From contig NZ_JHXO01000008.1 in assembly GCF_000621705.1 (NCBI RefSeq), positions 1 to 64,000 on the forward strand: a stretch of 64,000 nt of DNA, written 5' to 3'. Shown here piece after piece: positions 1-8,204 of the stretch (position 1 is the stretch's first letter; every line of letters begins with the position of its first letter). Position numbers and translations under genes: made by a program. Origin of the DNA: Prolixibacter bellariivorans ATCC BAA-1284. GTDB taxonomy: Bacteria > Bacteroidota > Bacteroidia > Bacteroidales > Prolixibacteraceae. The notes under the pieces were generated by a model. It was not told the origin of the DNA. It worked only from the letters and a program-made list of their open reading frames with translations, and searched no databases.

Positions 1-249
1 AATCCACGGGACAATGCCATTGCCGAGAGAATTAACGGTATTCTTAAAGATGAATATCTTCATCTCGAAGTAAGCAAGAACATCATTTTCACAAACAGTC
101 AGTTAGAAAAAACAATAAACAAGTATAACAATAAGCGTCCACATCTGAGCTGTAATATGCTCACACCAGAACAGGCACATCTCAGATCAGGTACACTCAA
201 AAAAAGATGGAAAACCTATTATAAAAAACAAGTAAATTTAAATGTCTAA
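1..249 (+). mobile_element. IS3-family transposase, C-terminal end (cut by window edge)
   Basis: Frame 1 is open from the first base to a TAA at 247-249 and encodes the last 82 residues of an rve-type DDE transposase. The stretch RDNAIAERINGILKDEY is typical of the end of the IS3-family OrfB integrase core, with the catalytic glutamate region near ERINGILKDE, followed by the usual YNxxRPH and basic C-terminus. About 10 bp after the stop is a T-rich segment and GGACGATACA, which may be the right end of the element. The N-terminus lies outside the window, so it cannot be told whether the element is intact. It marks the left edge of the accessory region. Confidence 0.85.
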
Positions 250-378
250 CCTGTAAACTTTTTTTAGGACGATACACATTCGCGAACGACTGCACCTGAA
301 GGAAATATCGGTGGTTAAAACCGGCTTAATAAACGATAAAAAACCTCTGCGATGGAGATGAGCTTCTCACCTCCGAAA

Positions 379-554
379 GATGAAGGACTTTGTAGCGCGA
401 GATGAAGGACTTTCCTATCGAAGATGAAGAAGTTTCTGTGCAAAGTTCAAGGACTTTCCTGACGAAGATGAAGAAGTTTCTGTGCAAAGTTCAAGAACTT
501 TCCTGGCAAAGTTGAAGAACTTCATACCGTGAGATGAAGAAGATTCTCCGGCGG
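379..554. repeat. Degenerate tandem repeat, exact 22-bp period, 8 units
   Basis: Units begin at 379, 401, 423, 445, 467, 489, 511 and 533, always exactly 22 bp apart. A core of the type GATGAAGAAGTTTC or GTTCAAGGACTTTC alternates within variable flanks, and a 44-bp higher-order unit repeats at 423-466 and 467-510. No credible gene overlaps it. It lies between the transposase end and the restriction island. Confidence 0.85.
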
Positions 555-722
555 GGTGCCCCGTAGAAAAAAGTATGTCCCCCGAACATATTTTAGGGTG
601 TGCCGCGTGAAAAAGTATGTATCCAGAACATTTTTTGAGGTGCCCCGTGTGAAAAAGTATGTATGCTTAACATGTTTTAGCCATCGCTGCGAAGAAAAGT
701 ATGTATGCTCAACATGTTTTGC
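555..722. repeat. Tandem repeat, exact 42-bp period, 4 units
   Basis: Units begin at 555, 597, 639 and 681. Each carries an AAAAGTATGT block followed about 10 bp later by AACATGTTTT, an imperfect inverted pair, after a variable GGTGCCCCGT-like head. The period is twice 21 bp. The open frame across it on the minus strand is a by-product of the repeat. Confidence 0.85.
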
Positions 723-838
723 CCACTGCTGAAACGTTAATGGGCAGATTGCCGCAGTCGTCGTACCTCCTCCTTCGCAATGACAGACCACGAGGATTTG
801 CCGAAGCAGGTTTTGAATGAACCTACGTTATTGCCGGG

Positions 839-1111
839 CAACAGGAGGTTGTTCCTGGTTGCCCGATGCTTGTTTCTATTTCACATGTGCCTGTTTCCGT
901 TCTGCCGGGAGTTGTTTCCAGTTTACCGATGCTTATTTCCAATCAACAGGTCGATACTTCCACTTGCCCGATGCTTGTTTCTATTCCACATGCCCTTGTT
1001 TCCATTCTGCAGATAGCTGTTTCCGTTTAACAGGTGCTTACTTCCATTTGGCAGGTGCTTGTTTCCAGTGAAACCATGGCTGTTCCTATTCCACAGATGG
1101 TTATTCCTGTT
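839..1111. repeat. Degenerate tandem repeat, exact 21-bp period, 13 units
   Basis: Units start every 21 bp from 839 (839, 860, 881 and so on to 1091). They share a TGCTTGTTTCCATT-like core and differ mainly in the first six to eight bases. Frames on both strands are open because the unit is a multiple of three without stops. The translations are low-complexity heptads with no recognisable domain, so I treat the array as non-coding. About 170 further bases without a gene separate it from vsr. Confidence 0.85.
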
Positions 1112-1285
1112 TTCACACCTCTTTGTCTTCTCCCAACCGGGGCTGTCTTTTTCCCGCAGACCACCGTTCACCGTTTCACTCCCGGGTTCTTTCATAACAC
1201 AGCGATGTTCATCTCCAACAGAATAGATGTTCTTCTTTTAAAATGAGATTTGGACAATTACCAACGCTATTCCTACTTTTGACCT

Positions 1286-1735
1286 ATGGCCGATGTACAC
1301 GACAAAGCAACCCGGAGCTACAACATGAGCCGCATTAAAGGGAAAGATACCAAACCCGAAATGCTGGTTAGGCGCTTCCTGTTTGCCAATGGTTTCCGGT
1401 ACCGGCTGAATGTGAAAAGCCTGCCGGGAAAGCCTGATATTGTATTGCCGAAATACAAAACGGTCATCTTTATTAACGGCTGTTTCTGGCACGGACACAA
1501 AGGCTGCCGTTATTTTGTCCTTCCCAAAACCCGCACCGAATGGTGGTTGCAAAAAATTAAAGGTACCCAAAAGCGCGACAAAGAGGCAGAAATAGCCTTA
1601 CAGGTGGCCGGGTGGAAAGTGATTATTCTATGGGAATGCCAACTGAAACCAACCGAAAGAAAGCAAACCTTCGATGTCCTCATCGAAAAAATAAAATCTG
1701 CAGACAAATCAGCTCAGTCTTTGATTATAGACTAA
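1286..1735 (+). CDS. vsr: Very short patch repair (Vsr-like) DNA mismatch endonuclease
   Basis: The 149-residue product matches the Vsr family in length and motifs. The N-terminal block DKATRSYNMSRIKGKDTKPE carries the family Asp and Arg/Asn residues, the centre has KPDIVLPKYKTVIFINGCFWHGH with the catalytic Asp and zinc-ligand Cys/His positions, and a Trp-containing KVIILWECQ strand follows. Vsr nicks 5' of the T in T:G mismatches that arise when 5-methylcytosine deaminates, so it normally accompanies a cytosine-5 methyltransferase; one is encoded about 350 bp downstream. It lies upstream of the C-protein operator on the same strand and so probably has its own promoter. A degenerate nuclease role in restriction rather than repair cannot be excluded. 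Confidence 0.9.
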   Translation: MADVHDKATRSYNMSRIKGKDTKPEMLVRRFLFANGFRYRLNVKSLPGKPDIVLPKYKTVIFINGCFWHGHKGCRYFVLPKTRTEWWLQKIKGTQKRDKEAEIALQVAGWKVIILWECQLKPTERKQTFDVLIEKIKSADKSAQSLIID

Positions 1736-1812
1736 TTGGTTTTCCATTCCTTCAACGAATCATTCTTTTTACTGTTACTACTCTCCCAAGTAAGCATTTT
1801 TACAGTCCACAA

Positions 1813-1847
1813 ATGTTACTTATAGTCCGTTGACCCATAATCAACAT
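1813..1847 (+). promoter_or_regulatory. Controller-protein operator (C-box), 35 bp
   Basis: The sequence contains ACTTATAGTCCGT followed by a second half, ending CATAATCAACAT. From memory of the C.Esp1396I operator, outer bases, central TATAGTCCGT and total length of 35 bp correspond closely. It ends 18 bp before the ATG of the C gene, the geometry expected for a near-leaderless, autoregulated C transcript. The comparison was made from memory and not by alignment. Confidence 0.75.
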
Positions 1848-1865
1848 AAGGATACATTTAATGCC

Positions 1866-2087
1866 ATGAACATAAAGTCTAAGATAGGTCAAAGAATCAG
1901 GGCTTTGCGTTTACAAAAAGGTATTTCGCAGGAGCAACTAGCGCTAAAAGCCGAACTAGACAGAACCTATATGACCAGTGTAGAAAATGGGAAACGCAAT
2001 ATTTCCATTCAAAACATCGAAAAAATTATCAAAGCATTAGAAACAACCTTTGAAGAGTTTTTCAAGGGATTTGACCTCATTGTCTAA
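1866..2087 (+). CDS. Restriction-modification controller (C) protein, XRE-type HTH
   Basis: A 73-residue single-domain helix-turn-helix protein. The stretch KIGQRIRALRLQKGISQEQL is a classic XRE start, and LDRTYMTSVENGKRN is the recognition-helix signature seen in C proteins of type II restriction systems (LDRTYISGIERxxRN in C.Esp1396I). An upstream in-frame TTG at 1830 would start inside the operator, so the ATG at 1866 is preferred. The stop is followed after one base by the methyltransferase ATG. C proteins first activate and then repress their own operon, delaying nuclease expression until DNA is methylated. Here C leads the operon and probably controls all five downstream-coupled genes. 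Confidence 0.88.
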   Translation: MNIKSKIGQRIRALRLQKGISQEQLALKAELDRTYMTSVENGKRNISIQNIEKIIKALETTFEEFFKGFDLIV

Positions 2088-2088
2088 T

Positions 2089-3333
2089 ATGAATTTTATA
2101 GATCTATTTGCAGGTGCCGGAGGCCTTTCCGAAGGTTTTATTCGTGCCGGGTTTGAACCGATAGCGCACGTTGAAATGGATGAAGCTGCCTGCAATACTT
2201 TATTAACCCGTACAGTATACCATCATGTAAAAAACGAGCCAGACTTCGCTAAATACATTTCTTACATTAAGGGAGAAGATTTAACGAGAGATGGACTTTA
2301 CAACCTTTTACCTGAAGAGAAACGTCATTCAGTAATTAATCTACCCATTGGTGACGATACTAATGACCAAATCTTTAAACAGATCGACCAATTAAAAGGA
2401 AATCAAAATGTTGATTTGATTATTGGAGGCCCACCTTGTCAGGCATACTCCGTCATTGGACGTGGCGGCGCTCTGAGAAAAAAGAAAAATGATGAACGCA
2501 AAACGCTTTATATTCATTATGGCAGATATCTGAAAAGATATCAACCAAAAGTTTTTGTTTTTGAAAACGTACCCGGAATTCTGGTTGCAGACGGAGGGCA
2601 ATATTTTAGAAATCTCAAGAAATACTACCGGCAACTGGGCTACATCGTAGAAGCGGAAATATTAAACGCAAAAGATTTTGGCGTTGTCCAAAACAGACGT
2701 CGGGTAATCATTATCGGTTGGAGAAAAGAGCTTCAGCTCGAATATCCCAAATTCAATACACACCCCAATCGTTATACCCGGAACGACATATTCAACGATC
2801 TTCCTCATATCAAACCGGGAGAGAACAAGCGATATCATTCGTATGCTCTCCCCACAAATGAATATTTAAGTTCATCTGAAATCAGAAACGGTATTAACTT
2901 CGTTACACAACATATTGCAAGGCCACACAATCGAAAAGACTTAAACATATACCGACTTGCTATTGAGCAGCTGGAAGACGGAATCCGTCTTAAGAATAAC
3001 AAAATACCGGATAATATGAGGACACAGGCTAATGTTAAAGACTTTGTAGATCGTTTTAAGGTAGTAGCTGATGAACCGCATACCATGATTGCTCATATCG
3101 CCAAAGACGGACATCATTTTATACATCCAGATAAAAACCAACTGCGGTCAATTTCAGTAAGGGAGGCGGCCAGAATCCAGTCTTTCCCCGATGATTATTT
3201 TTTTGAAGGGGTTAAAGAAGATCAATACCGTACCGCAGCTTTTCGACAAATCGGAAATGCAGTGCCTCCGTTGATGGCAGTTCAGATTGCTCACAAACTT
3301 CGTAATTTATTACAAAATGGCAGAACCAATTAA
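2089..3333 (+). CDS. DNA (cytosine-5-)-methyltransferase
   Basis: The 414-residue enzyme shows the ordered motifs of C5 methyltransferases: motif I FIDLFAGAGGLSEGF at the N-terminus for SAM binding; motif IV GGPPCQAYS with the catalytic Cys; motif VI FENV; motif VIII QNRRRVIIIG; and C-terminal motifs IX/X SVREAARIQSFPDDY and RQIGNAVPP. The variable target-recognition region lies between VIII and IX. The start is the ATG at 2089, since DLFAGAGG must lie near the N-terminus; an upstream in-frame codon at 2050 is inside the C gene. Its 3' end overlaps the next gene by 17 bp. It protects host DNA and creates the 5mC that makes Vsr useful. The target sequence cannot be read from the protein. Confidence 0.95.
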   Translation: MNFIDLFAGAGGLSEGFIRAGFEPIAHVEMDEAACNTLLTRTVYHHVKNEPDFAKYISYIKGEDLTRDGLYNLLPEEKRHSVINLPIGDDTNDQIFKQIDQLKGNQNVDLIIGGPPCQAYSVIGRGGALRKKKNDERKTLYIHYGRYLKRYQPKVFVFENVPGILVADGGQYFRNLKKYYRQLGYIVEAEILNAKDFGVVQNRRRVIIIGWRKELQLEYPKFNTHPNRYTRNDIFNDLPHIKPGENKRYHSYALPTNEYLSSSEIRNGINFVTQHIARPHNRKDLNIYRLAIEQLEDGIRLKNNKIPDNMRTQANVKDFVDRFKVVADEPHTMIAHIAKDGHHFIHPDKNQLRSISVREAARIQSFPDDYFFEGVKEDQYRTAAFRQIGNAVPPLMAVQIAHKLRNLLQNGRTN

Positions 3334-5446
3334 AGCAAATTTTAAAGCTCGTAGTCATATTCTCAGTTTGTTAGGCGATGAATTGATCGGGAGCGATAAT
3401 CTTGCCCTGTTCGAGTTAGTCAAAAATTCTTATGATGCTGATGCCACAAGAGCGGAAATCCGTTTTGAAAATCTAGGTAATGAAAATATGGCCATAATAA
3501 TTGAAGATGATGGTGTTGGAATGAACGAGGACATTCTCATAAATTCTTGGCTAGAAATTGGGACTGACTTCAAAAGAGGTGATAACAGGAAATTAAGCAA
3601 AAAATTTGATAGAGAATCTCTTGGTGAAAAAGGTGTTGGTAGATTAGCTGTTCACAAATTGGCATCAGATATATTACTTGAGACTAAAAAACAAAATGAG
3701 GATTTTGGATATAAATTAGAGTTTAACTGGTCTGATGTGATCAGCAATGCTAAATATATAGAAGACACAGAAGTCAGTTTTGAGAAGGTAAAAAAACTAA
3801 CTTTTTTGGGAGAACCACACGGCACCAGAATCACTTTAAGAAACCTAAAGCGGAAAAATTGGGAAAGAGGAGATATCAGGACAATATTCAGGACAGTTAA
3901 CACACTCGTAAGCCCCTTCAAATCTGACGATTCTTTTAAAGTCGATCTCATTCTTGATGAAGAATTCCAAGAATGGATAGAAGATATATTCAAGCCTGAA
4001 AAGATCCTTGACACCAGCATATATCAGTATGATTTCTATCTTGCCGAAAATGGAACATATAGTTGGGGATATAACTTTACTCCCCCGTTTCGAGACAATT
4101 CTTTGAAGAAAAACTCTAACGATAATTTTAAAGAGGATAAAAAGGACAAAGTATTATTTAACGCGGAATCAAAAGACAAAAATAAAAAGTATTTTAATTC
4201 TAAAGATTTAGAGAGAATTGGGCCCATTAAAGGAAAGTTTTATCTCTTTAATCAAAGGAGTCAGATATTAAATATTTTTAAAAATAGTGAGACAATAAAA
4301 ACATATTTGAGAGAGAACCATGGCATTAGAATATATCGAGATAAATTAAGAGTATATAATTACGGAGAGCCTGGGAATGATTGGTTAGGATTAAATCTCT
4401 TAAGAACAAATAATCCCAGTGGTACTATAAGTAACAACAATGTAATTGGTTCCATAAGATTAAATATGGGCTCTTCACACGAGTACCTAAAAGAGAAAAC
4501 TAACAGAGAAGGGTTTGATGAAAATGAAACTTATCAAAAGCTGAAAGATATTTGCTTAAGCATTGTCAAACATTTTTCAGTAGTTATACAAGAGGATCGA
4601 GAAAAACTCGAAAATAGAATTAAAGACTTTAAACCGGTCAACAAAGCAGGTTTTTCTGAAAGTATAACAGACCTAAAAAGAAAAATTGAGAAAAGAAAAC
4701 TAACGAAAGAATTTAGTCATGTAATTTCTAGAATTGAAGATGATTATAAGCAAATGAGAGATGTAATGCTTAACTCTGGACTTTCAGGAATGAATTTAAG
4801 TCTTATTTTCCATGAATTGCACCGAGAAGTAAAATCCATTAGTAATGATATTAACCGAGCTGCTATAGACGAAATTCGAGAAAGAATTACATATCTTTAC
4901 AATTTAATTGATGGATTTTCTCCAATCCTTAAACAAAATCAAACATCTGTTTTTACAACCAAAAAGTTGTTGAAAACACTAAAAGACCATAATGCAGGCA
5001 GATTAGGCTTTCACAATATAATTCTGTCATGTCCTCCCCTAGTCGATGATGCAGAAGATTTTAGGATAAAAGGGCCAGAGAATTTATTGTTTGGCGCTAT
5101 TAACAACATAATTGACAACTCGATATTTTGGAGTTCTGCTAGGTACGAAAAAGAAAATTCCATTCCCCCCGCAATTCTCCTTACTACTGATATTGAAACA
5201 TTCAGAGGACCTGCCATAGTAATTGCGGACAATGGAGATGGTTTCAAATTGAATACAAATGATTTGACAAAACCATTTAAAACTTTAAAACCTGGTGGCA
5301 TGGGGCTCGGACTCTACTATGCCAGCCTAGTAATGGAGCTTTTAGGAGGTGAAATTGTTTTCATCAATAATGAAGATATAAAGGTTCCTGATGTATATGA
5401 TGGCGCTGTTATTGCTTTAGTATTTAATCCCGAAAAAGAAAGCTAA
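3317..5446 (+). CDS. Large GHKL ATPase, MORC/histidine-kinase-like, of the restriction island
   Basis: A protein of 709 residues with two GHKL-type ATP-binding modules. The N-terminal one has the N-box ELVKNSYDADA (about 33-43), EDDGVGM (63-69) and a GEKGVGR lid loop (103-109), as in Hsp90/MutL/MORC proteins. The C-terminal one has NNIIDNS (about 597), DNGDGF (about 638) and GMGLGLYY (about 661), as in histidine kinases, preceded by a helical segment with FHELHREV around His499 that resembles an H-box. Prokaryotic MORC-like GHKL ATPases are known from restriction loci (Iyer, Abhiman and Aravind 2008). The coding sequence is AT-rich compared with the methyltransferase. It overlaps the methyltransferase by 17 bp and the next gene starts 2 bp after its stop. 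Role inferred: ATP-driven DNA or complex remodelling, or signalling. Confidence 0.85.
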   Translation: MAEPIKANFKARSHILSLLGDELIGSDNLALFELVKNSYDADATRAEIRFENLGNENMAIIIEDDGVGMNEDILINSWLEIGTDFKRGDNRKLSKKFDRESLGEKGVGRLAVHKLASDILLETKKQNEDFGYKLEFNWSDVISNAKYIEDTEVSFEKVKKLTFLGEPHGTRITLRNLKRKNWERGDIRTIFRTVNTLVSPFKSDDSFKVDLILDEEFQEWIEDIFKPEKILDTSIYQYDFYLAENGTYSWGYNFTPPFRDNSLKKNSNDNFKEDKKDKVLFNAESKDKNKKYFNSKDLERIGPIKGKFYLFNQRSQILNIFKNSETIKTYLRENHGIRIYRDKLRVYNYGEPGNDWLGLNLLRTNNPSGTISNNNVIGSIRLNMGSSHEYLKEKTNREGFDENETYQKLKDICLSIVKHFSVVIQEDREKLENRIKDFKPVNKAGFSESITDLKRKIEKRKLTKEFSHVISRIEDDYKQMRDVMLNSGLSGMNLSLIFHELHREVKSISNDINRAAIDEIRERITYLYNLIDGFSPILKQNQTSVFTTKKLLKTLKDHNAGRLGFHNIILSCPPLVDDAEDFRIKGPENLLFGAINNIIDNSIFWSSARYEKENSIPPAILLTTDIETFRGPAIVIADNGDGFKLNTNDLTKPFKTLKPGGMGLGLYYASLVMELLGGEIVFINNEDIKVPDVYDGAVIALVFNPEKES

Positions 5447-5448
5447 GT

Positions 5449-6762
5449 ATGCTAAGAAATCTGTCTAAAATTCTGGTAGTTGACAATGAAGAGAGAGAAA
5501 TAGATACAATCTCCGAAGCGCTTAAAATATTAGATATTCCCGCTCACTACACGTTATACTCTGCTGCAAATCCACCTAAAATTCCGTATACAGGCATAAG
5601 GCTTGCATTCTTCGACATAAATCTCCTAAATGCAGTTCAGGTTGACACTAAAGCAATATACTCATTTATAAATGCATTAAAACAATGTATTGGTTTAGAT
5701 AATGGACCCTATATCTTAATTTTTTGGTCAACTCATATAAACGTCATCGAGCAAATTAAAGAACATATAAACAAAAGAGAGAAAGATAATGTCCCGGCTC
5801 CAATACTGATTGATACTATTGACAAAACAATTGTCGGAAATTCTAATCAATTACTTGATAAAATTAGGAGAATTTTATCGAATGATATCCTGGAAATATT
5901 GTTCGACTATGAAAGTAATATTTCACATGCCGCTGGAAATACCCTAAAAACTATATTTAATGTAGTCTCAAGTGGAAACGACTCCTGGGGAGAAAGTACT
6001 AATTTCGATAACAATTTTGACCTAGTTTTTTCAAATATTGCATTTGAAACCTATGGATATAAAAGCGCAATGGAAAATCCCATATCTGCGGTCAGAGACG
6101 GACTTAATCCTATTCTAACAAATGAACTCAGTAGTATAGAGCTAACCAGTAAGTGGGAAAGCAAACTTAATTATTTGCTTAAAACAGAGGATAAAAACAA
6201 ATTTACTAAAATAGATCAAGAGTTTATATGTAAACTAAATTCGATATATCATTTTAATTTCAATACTGAAAGAACAAAAAAGACTTCCCGAGGAGCAGTT
6301 GTTGAATTTATCCCAAAAGAAGGACAAATGCTATCGTTATTTGGGAAAGAATTAAAACAGCTCAGACATAAATTTCTGCCATTTAATTCAAAAGCGGTCG
6401 GGAAAACAGAAAAAAAAGAAATACAAGACAAATCACAATTTGTTTTGCTAGAAATAAGTGCCTCATGTGATTATGCGCAAAATAACCATCGTACACACAC
6501 GTATATTCTCGGATTGTTAGCACCTTTATTTGATGAACAGTATCTAATGAAGCAATCTGACTCAATAATAAAGTTGCCGTTGTTTTCTCATCTCGGAAAT
6601 AACAATATCTTACTCTTTAATTCAAGGTACGTCATAACAACAACCGATGAAAGCCAAGATTTTATTGGTGATATTCTTTTTTCTATTAAGGCTGAGTTAT
6701 TGAATAAAATAACTACTGATTATACCAACTATATTAGCAGATTAGGAGTAATACAGTTTTAG
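5449..6762 (+). CDS. Receiver-like (REC fold) partner protein of the GHKL ATPase
   Basis: The 437-residue product is not a familiar family. Its first 130 residues look like a response-regulator receiver: ILVVDNEE gives the acidic pocket (Asp12, Glu14), RLAFFDINLL puts a candidate phospho-acceptor at Asp56, IFWSTH supplies the Ser/Thr at about 94-95, and a Lys follows near residue 124. The remaining 300 residues match nothing I know and hold no HTH or nuclease motif I can see. It starts 2 bp after the ATPase stop and ends 2 bp before the nuclease start, so it is clearly part of the unit. A kinase-receiver type exchange with the GHKL protein is inferred from fold and neighbourhood only. AT-rich like its neighbour. 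Confidence 0.65.
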   Translation: MLRNLSKILVVDNEEREIDTISEALKILDIPAHYTLYSAANPPKIPYTGIRLAFFDINLLNAVQVDTKAIYSFINALKQCIGLDNGPYILIFWSTHINVIEQIKEHINKREKDNVPAPILIDTIDKTIVGNSNQLLDKIRRILSNDILEILFDYESNISHAAGNTLKTIFNVVSSGNDSWGESTNFDNNFDLVFSNIAFETYGYKSAMENPISAVRDGLNPILTNELSSIELTSKWESKLNYLLKTEDKNKFTKIDQEFICKLNSIYHFNFNTERTKKTSRGAVVEFIPKEGQMLSLFGKELKQLRHKFLPFNSKAVGKTEKKEIQDKSQFVLLEISASCDYAQNNHRTHTYILGLLAPLFDEQYLMKQSDSIIKLPLFSHLGNNNILLFNSRYVITTTDESQDFIGDILFSIKAELLNKITTDYTNYISRLGVIQF

Positions 6763-6764
6763 TC

Positions 6765-7532
6765 ATGCCTCATAACCCAAATTGGTCTCGTGAAGAACAT
6801 ATCGTTGCATTCAATTTGTACTGCAAAATCCCGTTTACCAAAATAAACGAGAATTATCCTCCTGTTGTTGAGTTGGCAAATATCATTGGAAGAAAGAAAG
6901 GTGCGGTCTCCCGAAAACTGGCAAATTTTGCCAGACTAGATCCAGCTTTACAAGCCAGAAATGTTTCCGGGTTGACCCATGGAGCCAAGGGAGAAGAAAC
7001 TGTTTGGAATGAGTTTCATGATAATTGGGAACAATTAGCCTACGAAAGCGAAAAGATATTGGCAAAATATAAAGGAGTAACACTCGAATCAGAAATTGAT
7101 CTTTCAGACATCCTGGAAATAAAAGAAGGTAAAGAACGGGAAACCATTGTAAAAACAAGGGTTAATCAAAGTTTTTTTCGAAAGGCAATTTTGGCATCTT
7201 ACAGTCAGACTTGCTGTATTACCGGCATAAAGGTACCTGAGCTATTAATCGCAAGTCACATTATCCCATGGGCACACAATAAGAAAGAACGAATGAATCC
7301 ACAAAACGGACTTTGTCTAAATGCGCTTCACGATAAGGCTTTTGATAAAGGACTAATCACAATCACTCCTGACTTCAAAATAAAAATATCGGAAGCTCTA
7401 AAATCAAATATAGATGGAACCTACATGAAGTACTTTCATCCATATGAGGGCAAAATCATATCGTTACCAGGGCGCTTCTTTCCTAAAAAAGAATTTCTTG
7501 AATATCATTCTGAGCAGATATTCGCAAAATGA
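6765..7532 (+). CDS. HNH endonuclease, probable restriction enzyme
   Basis: A 255-residue protein with an N-terminal helical region (NWSREEHIVAFNLYCKIPF, a start common in HNH restriction-type proteins) and a C-terminal HNH_2 type nuclease. The latter reads FRKAILASYSQTCCITGI, then ASHIIPWA and NPQNGLCLNALHDKAFDKG, giving the His, Asn and His of the HNH motif near residues 165-190. Families of this architecture act as DNA endonucleases next to cytosine methyltransferases. It is the last gene of the C-controlled operon, which fits a nuclease that should appear after methylation. It faces the minus-strand gene at 7573 tail to tail, 40 bp away. Confidence 0.88.
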   Translation: MPHNPNWSREEHIVAFNLYCKIPFTKINENYPPVVELANIIGRKKGAVSRKLANFARLDPALQARNVSGLTHGAKGEETVWNEFHDNWEQLAYESEKILAKYKGVTLESEIDLSDILEIKEGKERETIVKTRVNQSFFRKAILASYSQTCCITGIKVPELLIASHIIPWAHNKKERMNPQNGLCLNALHDKAFDKGLITITPDFKIKISEALKSNIDGTYMKYFHPYEGKIISLPGRFFPKKEFLEYHSEQIFAK

Positions 7533-7572
7533 AATCAAACACATAAGGCTCAAAATGAATACTGAGCAAAGC

Positions 7573-7974
7573 CTACTTCCTCCCTTCCATCAACTTCTCC
7601 ATCATCGCCACTTTGTCTTTTTCGGCGGCCAATAAACGTTCATACAACTCTACGACTTTGTCGATGGGGTTAAAGTTTACATTATTTGCGAAGAATCCAT
7701 GTCCATGATTATCATAGAAGGTATTGATGTAATTTGTGGCGGCATCATCACTCAGATTCTTGATGGCATCAGTTGGTACATTTAATGTTTTAGCCACCTT
7801 TTCGAGCATATCGTCTTCAATCACTTCCTTTTGTTCGAGCTTGGAGATGGTTTGTTGGGTCAGGTTCAGTTCGCTGGCAATATATTCCTGTTTCACGCCC
7901 AGCATTTCGCGTAAGCGTTTAATGTTTCGTCCATGGTGAACTTTTGGAGCAGGAGCGGTTTCAGTCATATCCAT
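7573..7974 (-). CDS. XRE-family regulator with C-terminal helical tail
   Basis: 133 residues. An HTH_3 domain lies at about 15-70 (GRNIKRLREMLGVKQEYIA, then LNLTQQTISKLEQKE). It is followed by a linker and an amphipathic C-terminal helix rich in Glu/Lys (VVELYERLLAAEKDKVAM) that could be a dimerising coiled coil. It is the first of eleven minus-strand genes. The protein at 9386-9793 has the same plan, HTH then linker then coiled coil, so the two may be diverged paralogues. Targets are unknown. The ATG at 7974 is preferred because it leaves a short N-terminus before the HTH. Confidence 0.8.
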   Translation of the reverse strand: MDMTETAPAPKVHHGRNIKRLREMLGVKQEYIASELNLTQQTISKLEQKEVIEDDMLEKVAKTLNVPTDAIKNLSDDAATNYINTFYDNHGHGFFANNVNFNPIDKVVELYERLLAAEKDKVAMMEKLMEGRK

Positions 7975-8009
7975 GATTACTATTTATTGTAAAGTTACTT
8001 GGTTTACCA

Positions 8010-8047
8010 AATATACAAATTAATCGCGGTTGTGGTACTGCCGGGTC
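8010..8047. repeat. Cassette-spacer repeat, partial copy A
   Basis: Contains ATACAAATTAATCGCGGT followed by TGTGGTACTGCCGGG, matching the left part of the repeat in the spacers at 14191, 15004 and 15988. The hairpin part is absent or too diverged to see. Confidence 0.6.
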
Positions 8048-8204
8048 TTATTTGGCTGGCAAAAAGACTTGCCGCCATTGTCCGTTGAGATGTAATAATA
8101 CCCTATGTTCCTATTTCCTCCAACAGAATTTTGAAGCTCTCTTTTTATGAGCGTTGGGGTAGAGATGGTCACTTACAATCATGTGTTTTAAATTTTGTGC
8201 ACAG

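Noticed and set aside
379-722. Possible CRISPR array
   Set aside because: Units are only 22 or 42 bp and the whole unit recurs with drift. There is no constant repeat alternating with unique spacers, and no cas gene is in the window.
780-1246. Overlapping open frames in both strands (70-90 aa)
   Set aside because: They are a by-product of the 21-bp repeat without stop codons; the translations are low-complexity heptads with no known domain or start signal.
1286-1735. Vsr as the restriction nuclease of the island
   Set aside because: Vsr motifs and position match mismatch repair beside a cytosine methyltransferase, and a separate HNH endonuclease closes the operon. Kept as an alternative only.
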